Shown: positions 51,906 to 62,607, counted from the stretch's first letter. The stretch: 64,000 bases of DNA from Rhodoblastus sp. 17X3 (GCF_030056575.1 NZ_JASHHX010000008.1:62001-126000); one strand, 5' to 3'. Numbers and translations: made by a program. The notes: generated by a model not told the origin, from the sequence alone.

Positions 51906-52762
51906 ACTGGATCTCCAATGTCGTTCCGCCGAAGATCCGCTCCTTTCTGAAGCGCGACACGCCGGAAAATCTCTGGGTCAAATGTCCCGAAAGCGGCGCG
52001 CTGGTCTTCCACAAGGATCTGGAAGCCAATCTCTTCGTGGTGCCGTCTTCCGGCTATCACATGCGGATTCCGCCGAAGGCGCGGCTGGAGGCCCTGTTCG
52101 ACGACGGCGCCTATGACAGCCTTCCGGTTCCGGAAGTTACCGCCGATCCTTTGAAATTCCGGGACATCAAGCGCTACACCGACCGCATCAAGGACTATCG
52201 CGCCAAGACCGGCGTCTATGACGCCGTGACCCTTGCCGCGGGCGCCTTGCAGGGAACGCAGGTGACGGTCGCGGTGCAGGATTTCGACTTTTTGGGCGGC
52301 TCGCTCGGCATGGCGGCGGGCGAGGCCATTGTTTCCGGCATGTTCCGGGCCATCGAGAAGAAGACTCCCTTCATCATTTTCACGGCCTCGGGCGGCGCGC
52401 GCATGCAGGAGGGCATGTTCTCCCTGATGCAGATGCCGCGCACGACCGTGGCGGTGGAGCGGCTGAAGGCGGCGAAATTGCCCTATATTGTCGTTCTGAC
52501 CAATCCGACCACCGGCGGCGTCACCGCCTCCTACGCCATGCTGGGCGACATCCACGTCGCCGAGCCCGGCGCGGTGATTGGCTTTGCCGGCGCGCGCGTG
52601 ATCGAGCAGACCATTCGCGAGCGCCTGCCGCAGGGTTTCCAGCGCGCGGAATATCTGCGCCAGCACGGCATGGTCGACATGGTCGTTCCCCGCGCCGACA
52701 TGCGCGAAACACTCGGCCGCATCTGCCGCCTGCTGACCAAGGCGCCCGCGCAAGCGGCCTGA
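51902..52762 (+). CDS. accD: Acetyl-CoA carboxylase carboxyltransferase subunit beta
   Basis: A 286-residue subunit that, with AccA, transfers CO2 from biotin to acetyl-CoA. The crotonase-fold core is clear: [59 protein letters not shown]. The N-terminal zinc ribbon is degenerate: only Cys28 (WVKCPESG) of the usual four cysteines remains. As I recall, rhizobial AccDs share this loss. It is coupled to trpA and 10 bases before folC. Confidence 0.96.
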   Translation: MNWISNVVPPKIRSFLKRDTPENLWVKCPESGALVFHKDLEANLFVVPSSGYHMRIPPKARLEALFDDGAYDSLPVPEVTADPLKFRDIKRYTDRIKDYRAKTGVYDAVTLAAGALQGTQVTVAVQDFDFLGGSLGMAAGEAIVSGMFRAIEKKTPFIIFTASGGARMQEGMFSLMQMPRTTVAVERLKAAKLPYIVVLTNPTTGGVTASYAMLGDIHVAEPGAVIGFAGARVIEQTIRERLPQGFQRAEYLRQHGMVDMVVPRADMRETLGRICRLLTKAPAQAA

Positions 52763-52772
52763 CAAGGCGGAC

Positions 52773-54086
52773 ATGACAGCGCCCGACGTCCTTCTCGGGC
52801 GCCTGCTCGACCTGCATCCCAAGCGGATCGACCTTTCGCTGGGCCGCATCCTGCGGTTGCTGGCGTCGCTCGGCGAACCGCAGCGCCGCCTGCCGCCGGT
52901 GATCCATGTCGCCGGCACCAATGGCAAGGGCTCCACCATCGCCTTCATGCGGGCGATGCTGGAGGCTTCCGGTCTCGGCGTCCATGTATACACCTCTCCC
53001 CATCTCGTCGCCTTCCGCGAGCGCATCCGGCTTGCCGCGCCGGGCGGCGGCAAGCTGGTGTCCGACGAGGCTCTGGCGCAGGCGCTGGCGGCGGTCGAGA
53101 CTGCCAATGCCGGCGAGCCGATCACCTTTTTCGAGGCGACCACGGCGGCGGCGCTCAAACTCTTTGCAGATCATCCAGCCGATGTCCTTCTGCTCGAGGT
53201 CGGACTCGGTGGTCGCTTCGACGCCACCAATGTCATTGACGCGCCCGCCTGCGCGGTGATCACGCCGATTTCCATCGACCATGTGGAATTTTTGGGCGAT
53301 TCCCTCGCCAAGATCGCCTTTGAAAAGGCCGGGATCATCAAGTCCGGAGCGCCCGTCATCGTGTCGGCGCAAAGCGACGAGGCTTTGGCCGTCCTGGAGC
53401 GCGAGGCCGCCCGGCTGCGTGCGCCGCTTTCGCTCTATGGGCAGGATTTCCTGTGCCGCGCCGAACGCGGGCGCATGGTGTATGAGGACGAGCGCGGCCT
53501 GCTCGATCTGCCTTTGCCGCGGCTCGCGGGCCGCCATCAGCTGGTCAATGCGGGAACGGCGATCGCCGCCTTGCGGCAATGCCTGCCGGACCTGCCCTTC
53601 GCGGCGTTCGAAACAGGCGTCGTGAAGGCGAACTGGCCAGGACGGCTACAGAATATTGGGCGCGGACGGCTCGCGGCGCTAGCGCCCAAGGGCGCCGAGC
53701 TTTGGCTCGACGGCGGCCATAACGAGGCCGGTGGCCGCGTGCTGGCCGAGGCTATGGCCGATTGCGAGGAGAAGGCGTCGCGCCCGCTGATTCTGCTCTA
53801 TGGCGGCCTTCAGAGCAAGGACGCCGCCGGATTCCTGCGCCATTTCGTCGGGCTTGCGACGGAGGTTTACGCCCTGCCGGTGCGCGGCGAACAGGTGGGG
53901 CGGGCCCCTGAAGAGCTCGTGGCGATCGCGCGGAGTCTGGGCCTGAAAGCGGAGAGCTCCGCAGGCGCAGAAGGGGCCCTGCGCGCGCTCGCCCGCCATG
54001 ATTCGCCGCCGCCGCGCGTTCTCATTGCCGGTTCGCTCTATCTCGTCGGCGAAATTCTTGCCGCCAACGGAACGCCGCCGGAATGA
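52773..54086 (+). CDS. folC: Bifunctional folylpolyglutamate/dihydrofolate synthase
   Basis: A 437-residue Mur-ligase-fold ATPase that adds glutamate to dihydropteroate and folates. The P-loop HVAGTNGKGST starts near residue 45. YTSPHLVAFRERI, LEVGLGGRFDATNV, ITPISIDHVEFLGDSLAKIAFEKAGI and the linker LWLDGGHN are typical. It ends the trpA-accD-folC unit, a conserved order in the group. Confidence 0.95.
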   Translation: MTAPDVLLGRLLDLHPKRIDLSLGRILRLLASLGEPQRRLPPVIHVAGTNGKGSTIAFMRAMLEASGLGVHVYTSPHLVAFRERIRLAAPGGGKLVSDEALAQALAAVETANAGEPITFFEATTAAALKLFADHPADVLLLEVGLGGRFDATNVIDAPACAVITPISIDHVEFLGDSLAKIAFEKAGIIKSGAPVIVSAQSDEALAVLEREAARLRAPLSLYGQDFLCRAERGRMVYEDERGLLDLPLPRLAGRHQLVNAGTAIAALRQCLPDLPFAAFETGVVKANWPGRLQNIGRGRLAALAPKGAELWLDGGHNEAGGRVLAEAMADCEEKASRPLILLYGGLQSKDAAGFLRHFVGLATEVYALPVRGEQVGRAPEELVAIARSLGLKAESSAGAEGALRALARHDSPPPRVLIAGSLYLVGEILAANGTPPE

Positions 54087-54154
54087 CAGCCCTCCCGGCC
54101 GGCGCGAAAATCGGTTAAGGGAAGGCGCCCACGCCAAATAGAGCGGCCCCGCCC

Positions 54155-54787
54155 ATGCAGCCCATCGCGCCGGACCAGCAGACCGATAGCCCGACGACGC
54201 CGGAAACCGGCAGGATCGTCGTCCGCCCCTCGACCGAGGCCGACGCCCCGGCGATGCTCGCCATCTACAAGGGCTATGTCACCCATGGCCTGAACAATGG
54301 CGCCGAATTCGAGCCCATGCACGCCGACGACATCAAGCGCCGGCGCAAGAACATGCAGAAGCATCGGCTGCCGCATCTGGTCGCGGAGCTGGACGGCGTG
54401 GTGATCGGCTACGCCTATGCCGTGCCCTTCCGCAAGCGGCCGGCCTATCGCTATTGCGTCAAGCATTCGATCTATGTGCATGAAAATCATCTGCGCGCCG
54501 GGGCCGGGCGCAGGCTGCTTCCAGCGCTGATCGAGGCCTGCGCCAATGCGGGCTACCGCCAGATGATCGCCTATGTCGATTCGGAAAATCAGGCGTCGCT
54601 CAACCTGCACGAAGCCTGCGGCTTCCGCCGCGTCGCCTTTCTCGAAGGCATCGGCTTCCGCTTCGGGAAGTGGACGGACAGCGTGATGCTCCAGCGCGCG
54701 CTGGGGCCGGGCGCCAGCGAACCGCCGCCCGGCTACGTCCCGATGTCACGCGTCGGGATCAGCCACATAAGTATGGAATCGGATTGA
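54155..54787 (+). CDS. GNAT-family N-acetyltransferase (phosphinothricin acetyltransferase-like)
   Basis: A 210-residue acetyltransferase. The GNAT core includes RPSTEADAPAMLAIYKGYV, SIYVHENHLRAGAGRRLLPALIEA (acetyl-CoA loop) and AYVDSENQASLNLHEACGFRRVAFL. It resembles the Pat/MddA group, which acetylates phosphinothricin, methionine sulfoximine or related amino acids; the substrate is unknown. About 20 N-terminal and 25 C-terminal residues lie outside the core. Its last 42 bases overlap the 3' end of the convergent decarboxylase gene. Confidence 0.85.
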   Translation: MQPIAPDQQTDSPTTPETGRIVVRPSTEADAPAMLAIYKGYVTHGLNNGAEFEPMHADDIKRRRKNMQKHRLPHLVAELDGVVIGYAYAVPFRKRPAYRYCVKHSIYVHENHLRAGAGRRLLPALIEACANAGYRQMIAYVDSENQASLNLHEACGFRRVAFLEGIGFRFGKWTDSVMLQRALGPGASEPPPGYVPMSRVGISHISMESD

Positions 54788-57088
54788 GCCGTCCGGGCCG
54801 ATCTCGCGATAGACGCCCTGGATTTCCGCCTCGAAGCCGGGGAAGAGATTGGCGCCTCGCTCGAAGGTCTTGAGATAATCGAGCATGGGCTTGGCGCGCT
54901 CGTCGAGGATTTCGCCGGGCGCGATGGTCGCGATGCCCGGCGGATAGACGACCCAGAGCGTCGTGGCCATCTTGCCCTCGACCTGATCGATCGGCAGGTA
55001 TTGGACCTGATTGCGGGTCAGTTTCTGCACCGCCTCCTGCGGAAGCAAGGCGGGGCGCGGCAGATGCTCCGGGCGGAACTGGCGGCGCTGGAGATCGCTG
55101 GTGCCGGCGTCGCGGTAGAAAGCGTGCATCTGCTGGCACAGGTCGCGCAGCCGCATCCCGGCGTAACGCTTGGCGCGCTTCGCCACAAATTCAGGGATGA
55201 CCTCTTCCAGCGGCGCGTTCTGGTCGTGATAGGTCTTGAAGGCGACCAGCGCCGAGATCAGCGCGCCCGCCTTGCTCGATTCGACGCCTGGCGTCAGCAG
55301 GAAGAGCAGCGAATTGAGGTCGTTCTTCTCGGCGACGATCCGGTTCTCGCGCAGATATTGCGCGACCACCGGCGCGGGCACGCCATGATCGAGATATTTG
55401 CCATTGGTTCGGTCGAATCCCGGCGTGATGAGCGTGAGCTTGCAGGGGTCTGTCAGGGCATAGTTATCGGCGACATGGCGGAATCCATGCCAGACGGCGC
55501 CGGGCTGGAAGGTCCAGTAAGCCGGGTTGCCGGCGAGATCATCGGTCGAGACGTCTTCCCAGGCCATGCGACCATCCGGCGTGTCGACTTCGTCGGCGAC
55601 GAAGGGATCGAAAAACCAGGCGCGGTCCTTGCTCTTGGCCTTTTCCTCGAACTCCTGGCCGAGCGCCCGGATTTTCTTGCGGATCTCGATGCCGAGACGG
55701 ATCGTGTCGTCCCACAGGACCTCGCCGGACTTGCCCTTCATCATTTGCGCGCCGACGTCGAGCGAGGCGAACAGGGGATAGAAGGGCGAGGTCGAGGCGT
55801 GGACCAGGAAGGTCTCGTTGAAGCGGCGATGTTCGATACGCCGCGCCTGTCCCTTGATGTGCCGGTCCTTGACGTGAATCTGCGAGGCCTGTGAAAAGCT
55901 CGCCAGCTGCTTGTGGGTCGATTGGGTGGCGATGATTCCGGGCGCGTCTGGGCCGAGATCCTTCAGGCCCATGGCGAAATGACCGGAGAAGATCGGGTGG
56001 AACTTCATGAAGCCCGCCCAGGCCTCGTCGAACAGGATATAGTCGCAGAGCGGGCCGATCTTGGCGAGAATGGTCTCGGCGCTGTAGATCGTGCCGTCAT
56101 AGGAGCATTGCTCGATCACGGCGACGCGGAACGGACGCTCCTTTTTCGAGGCCTCCTTGTCCGTCACCAGGGGGTTGTCGCGGATCTTCTTGCGGATTTT
56201 CTTTTCGTCCAGCGCCTCGTAATCGATCGGCCCGATCATGCCCTGCGCGTTGCGGTCGGTTTCGAGATAGATCGGCACGCCGCCGCCGAGCATCAGGGCG
56301 CCGTGATGGGCGGCCTTGTGATTGTTGCGGTCGAACAGCACCAGATCGCCGGGGGCGACCAACGCCGAGAGCACGATCTTGTTGGAGGCCGAGGTGCCAT
56401 TGAGGACGAAATAGGTCCGCTCGGCGCCGAAGATCTTCGCCGCCTCTTTCTGGGCCCGCAGGGCCGGGCCCTCGTGGACGAGCAGATCGCCCAGCTCCAG
56501 CACGGAATTGTCGAGGTCGTCGCGGAAGATGGCTTCGCCAAGATGTTCGACGAAAATCCGCCCGATCGGGCTGCGGGAATAGAACACGCCGCCATTATGG
56601 CCGGGGCAGGTCCAGAGCTGGTTGCCCTCCTCGGCGTAATCGACCAGTTCGCCAAAGAAAGGCGTCTTCATCGTCTCGGCATATTGCTTGAGCTTGCTGA
56701 CGAGATTCTTGGCGATGAATTCGGGGGTTTCCTCGGCGAGGAAGACATAGCCGTCGACATTGTCCAGCACGTCGATCGGCAGGTCCTCGAAACGCTTCCG
56801 GCGCACGAGCAGGATGATCGGCATTTCGAGGCCGCGGCGGCGGACATAGGAGATGAGGCTCGCTGTCTTGCTGGTCATGCCCTTCTTGCCCCAGTCGACG
56901 ATCATGCAGCCGATGGCGGCGTCGGTCTTGATCGCGAGTTCGGCGTCCTCGACGCGGCGGGCGCGGATGACTTCGAAGCCGGATTTCTCCACCGCGGCGA
57001 TGATTTGCCTCAGGCGCTCGCCTTCCAGCTCGTCGGCGTCGAAAGCCGGAGCGCAGACGAGAAAGGTGAAGCGGCGGAAATAATCCAT
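54746..57088 (-). CDS. Orn/Lys/Arg decarboxylase, PLP fold type I
   Basis: A 780-residue decarboxylase of the large bacterial type. It has an N-terminal response-regulator-like wing domain (residues 1-125), then the PLP domain with TEFVLNGTSASNKIV-like loops, LFDEAWAGFMKFHP and ATQSTHKQLASFSQ (His392, PLP-binding Lys393). The C-terminal domain follows. It converts a basic amino acid to a polyamine or agmatine; ornithine, lysine or arginine cannot be told apart here. The ATG at 57088 gives the usual N terminus. It is divergent from the Tat-exported beta-helix gene. Confidence 0.92.
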   Translation of the reverse strand: MDYFRRFTFLVCAPAFDADELEGERLRQIIAAVEKSGFEVIRARRVEDAELAIKTDAAIGCMIVDWGKKGMTSKTASLISYVRRRGLEMPIILLVRRKRFEDLPIDVLDNVDGYVFLAEETPEFIAKNLVSKLKQYAETMKTPFFGELVDYAEEGNQLWTCPGHNGGVFYSRSPIGRIFVEHLGEAIFRDDLDNSVLELGDLLVHEGPALRAQKEAAKIFGAERTYFVLNGTSASNKIVLSALVAPGDLVLFDRNNHKAAHHGALMLGGGVPIYLETDRNAQGMIGPIDYEALDEKKIRKKIRDNPLVTDKEASKKERPFRVAVIEQCSYDGTIYSAETILAKIGPLCDYILFDEAWAGFMKFHPIFSGHFAMGLKDLGPDAPGIIATQSTHKQLASFSQASQIHVKDRHIKGQARRIEHRRFNETFLVHASTSPFYPLFASLDVGAQMMKGKSGEVLWDDTIRLGIEIRKKIRALGQEFEEKAKSKDRAWFFDPFVADEVDTPDGRMAWEDVSTDDLAGNPAYWTFQPGAVWHGFRHVADNYALTDPCKLTLITPGFDRTNGKYLDHGVPAPVVAQYLRENRIVAEKNDLNSLLFLLTPGVESSKAGALISALVAFKTYHDQNAPLEEVIPEFVAKRAKRYAGMRLRDLCQQMHAFYRDAGTSDLQRRQFRPEHLPRPALLPQEAVQKLTRNQVQYLPIDQVEGKMATTLWVVYPPGIATIAPGEILDERAKPMLDYLKTFERGANLFPGFEAEIQGVYREIGPDGSIRFHTYVADPDA

Positions 57089-57290
57089 GGCGGCCCCGGA
57101 AATTCGTGGATTCGAACGTTGATTTGACGCGTGGCGATGACTCTTTGATGAAATTTCGCGCCCTGCCAAGTCCGGAACGCGCCAGCGCGCAAATTTAACC
57201 CGGGCGCAGCGTCGCCGCGCCCGTGCCGATCGTGCAAAATCTCCGCGCCGTCTTTGCGCTTTTTCCATCTTCCTGCGCCGATAATGGCCG

Positions 57291-58637
57291 ATGATCGAAC
57301 TGCATGTTCCCCGGACCCGCCGCCGGCTTCTCGCGACCGTCGCGCGGGCGGCGGGCCTGATCCCGTTCTACAGCGCCATGGCGCGCAGCCAGTCCGACCC
57401 GGTCGCCGCCGCGACCTTGGATTTCATCGCCGGAATGACCGAAGCCGCCCGCGCGCAAAAGGCCTATCGCCTGAAGCGCGGCGTCACGACCATCTATCGC
57501 GTGGTCCTGCCGGAAGGCGCCCATCTTGTCGGCGCGCCGGGCGGCTCGATTCTGCGGCTGGGCTATGACGGCGGCATGCTGGCCAATGAAGGGCCGCTGC
57601 GATCGGTGACTTTGGAAGACATCGTCTTCGACGGCGCCAACCGCCCCATCAACGACGCCTTCGGCCTGCTGAATTTTTACGATGTCGCCCAGGTGGCGAT
57701 GGAGAACTGCACGGTCCGCAACAGCGCGACCGGATTGTTCCAGCACCGCTGCGGCGGCAGGATCCGGCTTTGCTCGTTTCAGGACCTGACGGGAACCGCC
57801 ATCCATGACGACAATTGCGCCGGCATGGTGATCGACGCCAACAGGATCCGGCGCTGCGGCGACAATGGAATCCACCATTGGAGCCTGCATTCGAAGCGCC
57901 ATGACGGGTCGCGAATCAGCAATAATGTGATCATGGACATCTCCAACCGCTCCGGCGGCGTCGGCATGTTCGGCAATGGCGTGCGGGTGGCGGAATGCGG
58001 CCCCGTCACGGTCGAGAACAATGTCATCGAGCGCTGCGCCTATACCGCCGTGCGCAATAGCGGCGGCTGGGACGTCGTCGTCGCCGACAATCGCTGCAAG
58101 AGCTTCAATGAAAAGGCGATGTACGCCGAATTCGGCTTCCGCAACGCCACGTTTCGCAACAATGTCATCGCCGATTGCGGAGCGGGCATTTCCGCGACCA
58201 ATTATCTCGGGCCGGGCGATGGCGCCGGCGCCCTGATCGCCGGTAATGTCATCAGCGGGCTGCGGCCCTCCCATCCCGACAAGGAATTTGGCCCGCGCAT
58301 GGCCTGGCTCCATGGCGTCCATGGCGAGGGCGACGTGCGCATGGTCGGCAACACAATTGTCGGATCGCCCGCCGTCGGCGTGCTCGCCGGCTTTTTCCAG
58401 GCGCGCAACAATGTCGTCGTCGAGGCGAACCATCTGATCGACAATGAATACGCGATCGGCTTCGCCACACAGGGCGATCCCGGCCCCTGCGAGATCATCG
58501 AAAATGAAATGCGCGGCTCGAAAAAGGCGAATATCGTCGCCATGTTCCAGGAGCGGATCGTCAGCGGCGACCTGGCTGTGCCGGGCGCCGTGAACAGTTT
58601 CAAGAATGTCGTCATTCGCGGCAACCGCGTGCTGTAG
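57291..58637 (+). CDS. Tat-exported right-handed beta-helix protein (TIGR03808-like)
   Basis: A 448-residue protein with a twin-arginine leader (RTRRRLLATVARAAG, Arg10-Arg11) and many parallel beta-helix coils of the N-x-I/V type (MVIDANRIRRCGDNGIH, VTVENNVIERCAYTAV, ATFRNNVIADCGAGI). It fits the family called twin-arg-translocated repeat protein with putative cofactor-binding repeats (TIGR03807/TIGR03808). Use of the Tat route suggests folding, perhaps with a cofactor, before export. No catalytic residues can be assigned. Function is unknown. Confidence 0.85.
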   Translation: MIELHVPRTRRRLLATVARAAGLIPFYSAMARSQSDPVAAATLDFIAGMTEAARAQKAYRLKRGVTTIYRVVLPEGAHLVGAPGGSILRLGYDGGMLANEGPLRSVTLEDIVFDGANRPINDAFGLLNFYDVAQVAMENCTVRNSATGLFQHRCGGRIRLCSFQDLTGTAIHDDNCAGMVIDANRIRRCGDNGIHHWSLHSKRHDGSRISNNVIMDISNRSGGVGMFGNGVRVAECGPVTVENNVIERCAYTAVRNSGGWDVVVADNRCKSFNEKAMYAEFGFRNATFRNNVIADCGAGISATNYLGPGDGAGALIAGNVISGLRPSHPDKEFGPRMAWLHGVHGEGDVRMVGNTIVGSPAVGVLAGFFQARNNVVVEANHLIDNEYAIGFATQGDPGPCEIIENEMRGSKKANIVAMFQERIVSGDLAVPGAVNSFKNVVIRGNRVL

Positions 58638-58767
58638 GATCGCGTCGCGATTCAGGCGGCGATTCGGCGGGGCCGTGAAATTGCGTGATTTTTGAATTTA
58701 TTAACAAAGGCGTTAACATCGCCGTCCGCCGCAGCGGCGATGTGTGGAATCCGGAGTTCTGGTTGCA

Positions 58768-59733
58768 ATGAGCATGGTCAGGAAAGTCGCCGTCCAGATG
58801 GACCCCATCGACCGGATCAACATTGTCGGCGATTCGACCTTTGCGCTGCTGCTGGAAGCCCAGGCGCGCGGCTTCGAGCTGGTCTATTATACGCCCGATC
58901 GCCTGTCCCTGCGCGGGAGCGACGTCGTCGCCGTGGCGCAGGATCTGCGCGTGCGCGACGTGAAAGGCGATCATTACGATCTCGGCGCCCCGCGCGAGAT
59001 CGCCTTGCGCGGCATGGATGTGGTGCTGCTGCGACAGGACCCGCCTTTCGACCTTTCCTACATCACCTCGACGCATCTGCTCGAAAAGATCGGCGGCCGG
59101 ACTTTGGTGGTCAATGATCCCGCCAGCGTGCGCAACGCGCCGGAAAAGCTCTTCGTGATGGATTACCCCGAGCTGATGCCGCCGACGCTCATCACCCGCG
59201 ACAAGGGCGCCATCGACGCCTTCCGCGCCGAGCATGGCGAAGTGGTGATGAAGCCGCTGCATGGCCACGGCGGGGCGGCCGTGTTCCGGCTGCTGGCGCA
59301 GGACGCCAATTACGGCTCGCTTTATGATCTGTTCGCGGCCAGTTTCCGCGAGCAATGGGTGGTGCAGAAATTCCTGCCCGCCGTCAGTCGGGGCGACAAA
59401 CGAATCATTCTCGTCGACGGCGCGCCGGGCGGCGCGGTCAACCGCGTGCCGGCGGAAAATGACATCCGGTCCAACATGGTGCGCGGCGGGGCCGCCGAGG
59501 CGACTGAACTTTCGCCGCGCGAGCAGGAAATCTGCGCCGCCATCGGGCCCGAACTGAAGAAACGCGGCCTGATCTTCGTCGGCATCGACGTGATCGACGG
59601 CTATCTGACCGAGATCAACGTGACCTCGCCGACCGGCATTCGCGCCATCAAGCGCACCGGCGGCCCCGATGTCGCGGCGGCGATCTGGAATGCGATCGAA
59701 GGCAAGTTCGCGAGCCTGGAGGCCGTGGGATGA
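58768..59733 (+). CDS. gshB: Glutathione synthetase
   Basis: A 321-residue ATP-grasp enzyme that adds glycine to gamma-glutamylcysteine. Features are [25 protein letters not shown] in part, [42 protein letters not shown], and the metal-binding [19 protein letters not shown]. The ATG at 58768 follows GGAG by 11 bases. It is preceded by an AT-rich 130-base region and overlaps glnD (ATGA), so glutathione synthesis and PII control are transcribed together. Confidence 0.96.
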   Translation: MSMVRKVAVQMDPIDRINIVGDSTFALLLEAQARGFELVYYTPDRLSLRGSDVVAVAQDLRVRDVKGDHYDLGAPREIALRGMDVVLLRQDPPFDLSYITSTHLLEKIGGRTLVVNDPASVRNAPEKLFVMDYPELMPPTLITRDKGAIDAFRAEHGEVVMKPLHGHGGAAVFRLLAQDANYGSLYDLFAASFREQWVVQKFLPAVSRGDKRIILVDGAPGGAVNRVPAENDIRSNMVRGGAAEATELSPREQEICAAIGPELKKRGLIFVGIDVIDGYLTEINVTSPTGIRAIKRTGGPDVAAAIWNAIEGKFASLEAVG

Positions 59734-62543
59734 CCCTGCAAGGCAGTCTCGCCAGCCGCGAACCGGCGGCGCCGGGATCGAAATGGACCGGCCCTCGCCT
59801 CGAATTGCCGATGAAGGCCCTGATTGACCGCGCCGCGCTCGACGCCCGGATCGCCAAGCTCGCGGAAAAATACGGCGGCGTTACGCCGGAATTCCGGAAG
59901 GCGGCGGTCGACGCGCTGGCGGAATGTCTCGCCCAGGGGTCAGCGACCGCGCGGACCACGCTGGAGGAAAAGGGTTCGGGTCTTGCTTGCGCCGCGCATC
60001 TCGCCTTCGTTGAGGATGAGATCATCCGCGCCATCCATTCCTGCGTGGTGAAATTTATCCATCCGGAAGCGCAGACGGGACGTCTCTGCGTCGTCGCCGT
60101 CGGCGGCTATGGCCGCGGCGCGCTGGCGCCGGGTTCGGACATCGACCTGTTGTTCCTGCTGCCGAGCCGCGGCCACGGGGCCGAAGAGGCGGTGGTCGAA
60201 TCCATGCTTTACCTGCTTTGGGACCTGAAGCAGAAGGTCGGGCACGCGACCCGAACCATCGACGAATGCCTTCGGCAGGCCAAGGCCGACATGACCATCC
60301 GCACGACCTTGCTCGAATGCCGCTTCCTGCTGGGCGACCGCGCCCTGCTCGACAATCTGCTGGCGCGGTTCGATCAGGAAATCGTCCGCAATACGGCCCC
60401 TGAATTCGTCGCGGCCAAGCTCGCCGAACGCGACCAGCGGGTCCAGCGCGCGGGTTCGTCGCGCTATCTGGTCGAGCCCAACGTCAAGGAGGGCAAGGGC
60501 GGGTTGCGCGATCTCAACACCTTGTTCTGGATCGCGAAATACGCTTATCGAGTGAGCGACGCCGAAGCCCTCGTTGGCGTCGGGCTGTTCAGCGAAAACG
60601 AATTGCGGCTGTTCCGCCGGTGCGAGACCTTCCTGTGGAAGGTCCGCTGTTTCATGCATTTCCTGACCGGGCGCTCCGAGGAGCGCCTGAGTTTCGAACT
60701 GCAGCGCCAGGTCGCCGCCCAGCTCGGCTATACTGCGCGCGGCGGCCTTTCGGCCGTCGAACGGTTCATGAAGCATTATTTCACCGTCGCCAAACAGGTC
60801 GGCGACCTGACCAATATCGTCTGCGCGGCGCTGGAAGAACGTCAGGCCAAGCCGCGCGCGGTGTTCGACCGCTTCGTCGGCAAATTGCGCCGCCGCGCCA
60901 AGCCGCGCGACCTGGGTCCCTTCGCGCTCGAAACGGATCGCGTCACGGTCGCCTCGACCGACATCTTCGCCAAGGAGCCGATCAATCTCATCAGGCTGTT
61001 CCATGTCGCGGCGCGCAATGAATTGCCGATCCATCCGGACGCGCTGCGCCTGGTGACGCAGTCCCTGCCGCGCATCGACAACCAGTTGCGCGCCGATCCT
61101 GAAGCCAACCGGCTGTTCCTGGAAATCCTGACCTCGCCGAAATCGAGCGAGCGCGCCCTGCGCCTGATGAACGAGGCCGGCGTGCTCGGCCGTTTCATCC
61201 CGGATTTCGGGCGCATTGTCGCGATGATGCAGTTCAACATGTACCACCATTATACGGTGGACGAGCATCTGATCCGCGCGCTCGGCCAGCTCGCGGCGGT
61301 CGATGCGGGCGAGACCATCGCCGAACTGCCGCTGACCAGTTCGATCATGCCGACGATCAGCCATCGCCGCGCGCTTTACGTCGCCATGCTGCTGCATGAC
61401 ATCGCCAAGGGCCGCAAGGAAGATCATTCCATCGTGGGGGCCGAGATCGCCCGCAAGCTCGGCCCGCGCCTCGGCCTGAGTAGCGCGGAGACGGAAGCCG
61501 TCGCCTGGCTGGTCGAAAACCACCTGATCATGTCCAATATCGCGCAGAGCCGCGACCTCGGCGATCCGCGCACGATCGAGGGCTTCGCCAAGGTCGTGCA
61601 GACGATCGAGCGGCTCAAGATGCTGCTGGTTCTCACCGTCTGCGACATTCGCGCGGTCGGCCCGGGCGTCTGGAACGCCTGGAAGGGCGAATTGCTGCGC
61701 ACGCTCTATTGGGAAACCGAAGTCGTTCTGGCCGGCGGCCATTCCTCGGTCGATCGCCGGCGCCGCGTGAAGAAATCGCAGGAGGAGCTGCGCGCGAAAC
61801 TCCCCGCCTGGCCCGATCACGAATTCGACGACTATGCGGCGCGGCATTATCCGGCCTATTGGCTCAAGGTCGATTTGCCCCACCGCATCGAACACGCGCA
61901 GCTATTGCACGCCAGCGCGGTGGAGATGAATTCGCTGGCGACGGAGGTGGCGACCGACGCCTTCCGCGGCATTACCGAACTTACCGTGATCGCGCCGGAC
62001 CATCCGCGCCTGCTGTCGATCATCGCCGGCGCCTGCGCCGCCTCCGGCGCCAATATCGTCGACGCCCAGATCTTCACGACGACGGATGGGCTGGCGCTGG
62101 ACACCATCTCGATTTCCCGCGCCTTCGAGCGCGACGAAGACGAGCTTCGGCGCGGGCAACGGATCGCGCGCGCGATCGAACAGGCTTTGCGCGGCGAGAT
62201 CAGACTCAGCGAAATCGTCGCGGCCAAGGCGGGAAACGCGCCCTCGCACGGGGAAACCTTCAACGTGCCGCCCGACGTCGTCATCGACAACAGCCTGTCC
62301 CATATGTACAGCGTCGTCGAAGTCTCCGGCCTCGACCGGCCGGGCCTGCTCTACGATCTGACCTTCGCTTTGTCCAAGCTCAACCTCAACATCGCGTCGG
62401 CCCATATCGTGACCTTCGGCGAGAAGGCGGTCGATACTTTTTATGTCAGCGATCTGACGGGCGCCAAGGTGGTCAATCCGGCGCGTCAGGGCGCGGTCCG
62501 CCGCAATTTGATGGACGTGTTCAACACCAAGCAGAAAGCTTGA
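59730..62543 (+). CDS. glnD: Bifunctional PII uridylyltransferase/uridylyl-removing enzyme
   Basis: A 937-residue nitrogen sensor that uridylylates PII when glutamine is low and removes UMP when it is high. It has a nucleotidyltransferase domain with [15 protein letters not shown] (from residue 125), a GlnD linker domain, an HD domain with [14 protein letters not shown] (His556, Asp557), and two C-terminal ACT domains (about 748-825 and 860-933), the glutamine-sensing part. Its start overlaps the gshB stop. All domains appear intact. In several rhizobia glnD is next to mviN; here it is with gshB and grpE. Confidence 0.96.
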   Translation: MTLQGSLASREPAAPGSKWTGPRLELPMKALIDRAALDARIAKLAEKYGGVTPEFRKAAVDALAECLAQGSATARTTLEEKGSGLACAAHLAFVEDEIIRAIHSCVVKFIHPEAQTGRLCVVAVGGYGRGALAPGSDIDLLFLLPSRGHGAEEAVVESMLYLLWDLKQKVGHATRTIDECLRQAKADMTIRTTLLECRFLLGDRALLDNLLARFDQEIVRNTAPEFVAAKLAERDQRVQRAGSSRYLVEPNVKEGKGGLRDLNTLFWIAKYAYRVSDAEALVGVGLFSENELRLFRRCETFLWKVRCFMHFLTGRSEERLSFELQRQVAAQLGYTARGGLSAVERFMKHYFTVAKQVGDLTNIVCAALEERQAKPRAVFDRFVGKLRRRAKPRDLGPFALETDRVTVASTDIFAKEPINLIRLFHVAARNELPIHPDALRLVTQSLPRIDNQLRADPEANRLFLEILTSPKSSERALRLMNEAGVLGRFIPDFGRIVAMMQFNMYHHYTVDEHLIRALGQLAAVDAGETIAELPLTSSIMPTISHRRALYVAMLLHDIAKGRKEDHSIVGAEIARKLGPRLGLSSAETEAVAWLVENHLIMSNIAQSRDLGDPRTIEGFAKVVQTIERLKMLLVLTVCDIRAVGPGVWNAWKGELLRTLYWETEVVLAGGHSSVDRRRRVKKSQEELRAKLPAWPDHEFDDYAARHYPAYWLKVDLPHRIEHAQLLHASAVEMNSLATEVATDAFRGITELTVIAPDHPRLLSIIAGACAASGANIVDAQIFTTTDGLALDTISISRAFERDEDELRRGQRIARAIEQALRGEIRLSEIVAAKAGNAPSHGETFNVPPDVVIDNSLSHMYSVVEVSGLDRPGLLYDLTFALSKLNLNIASAHIVTFGEKAVDTFYVSDLTGAKVVNPARQGAVRRNLMDVFNTKQKA

Positions 62544-62607
62544 TTTTTGCCGCCTCCCGACCGATATGCAGGCGAAAGCAACCAAAGGGCTGCAACCAAA
62601 AGGCTGA

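Noticed and set aside
57201-57223. Hairpin in the leader of the decarboxylase as a possible ornithine or guanidine riboswitch
   Set aside because: A 7-bp stem CGGGCGC/GCGCCCG is present, but no conserved riboswitch sequence or partner structure was found.
58701-58717. CtrA-like TTAA...TTAA motif upstream of gshB
   Set aside because: The spacing between the TTAA halves is 8, not the 7 bases of the CtrA consensus, and gshB is not a typical cell-cycle target.
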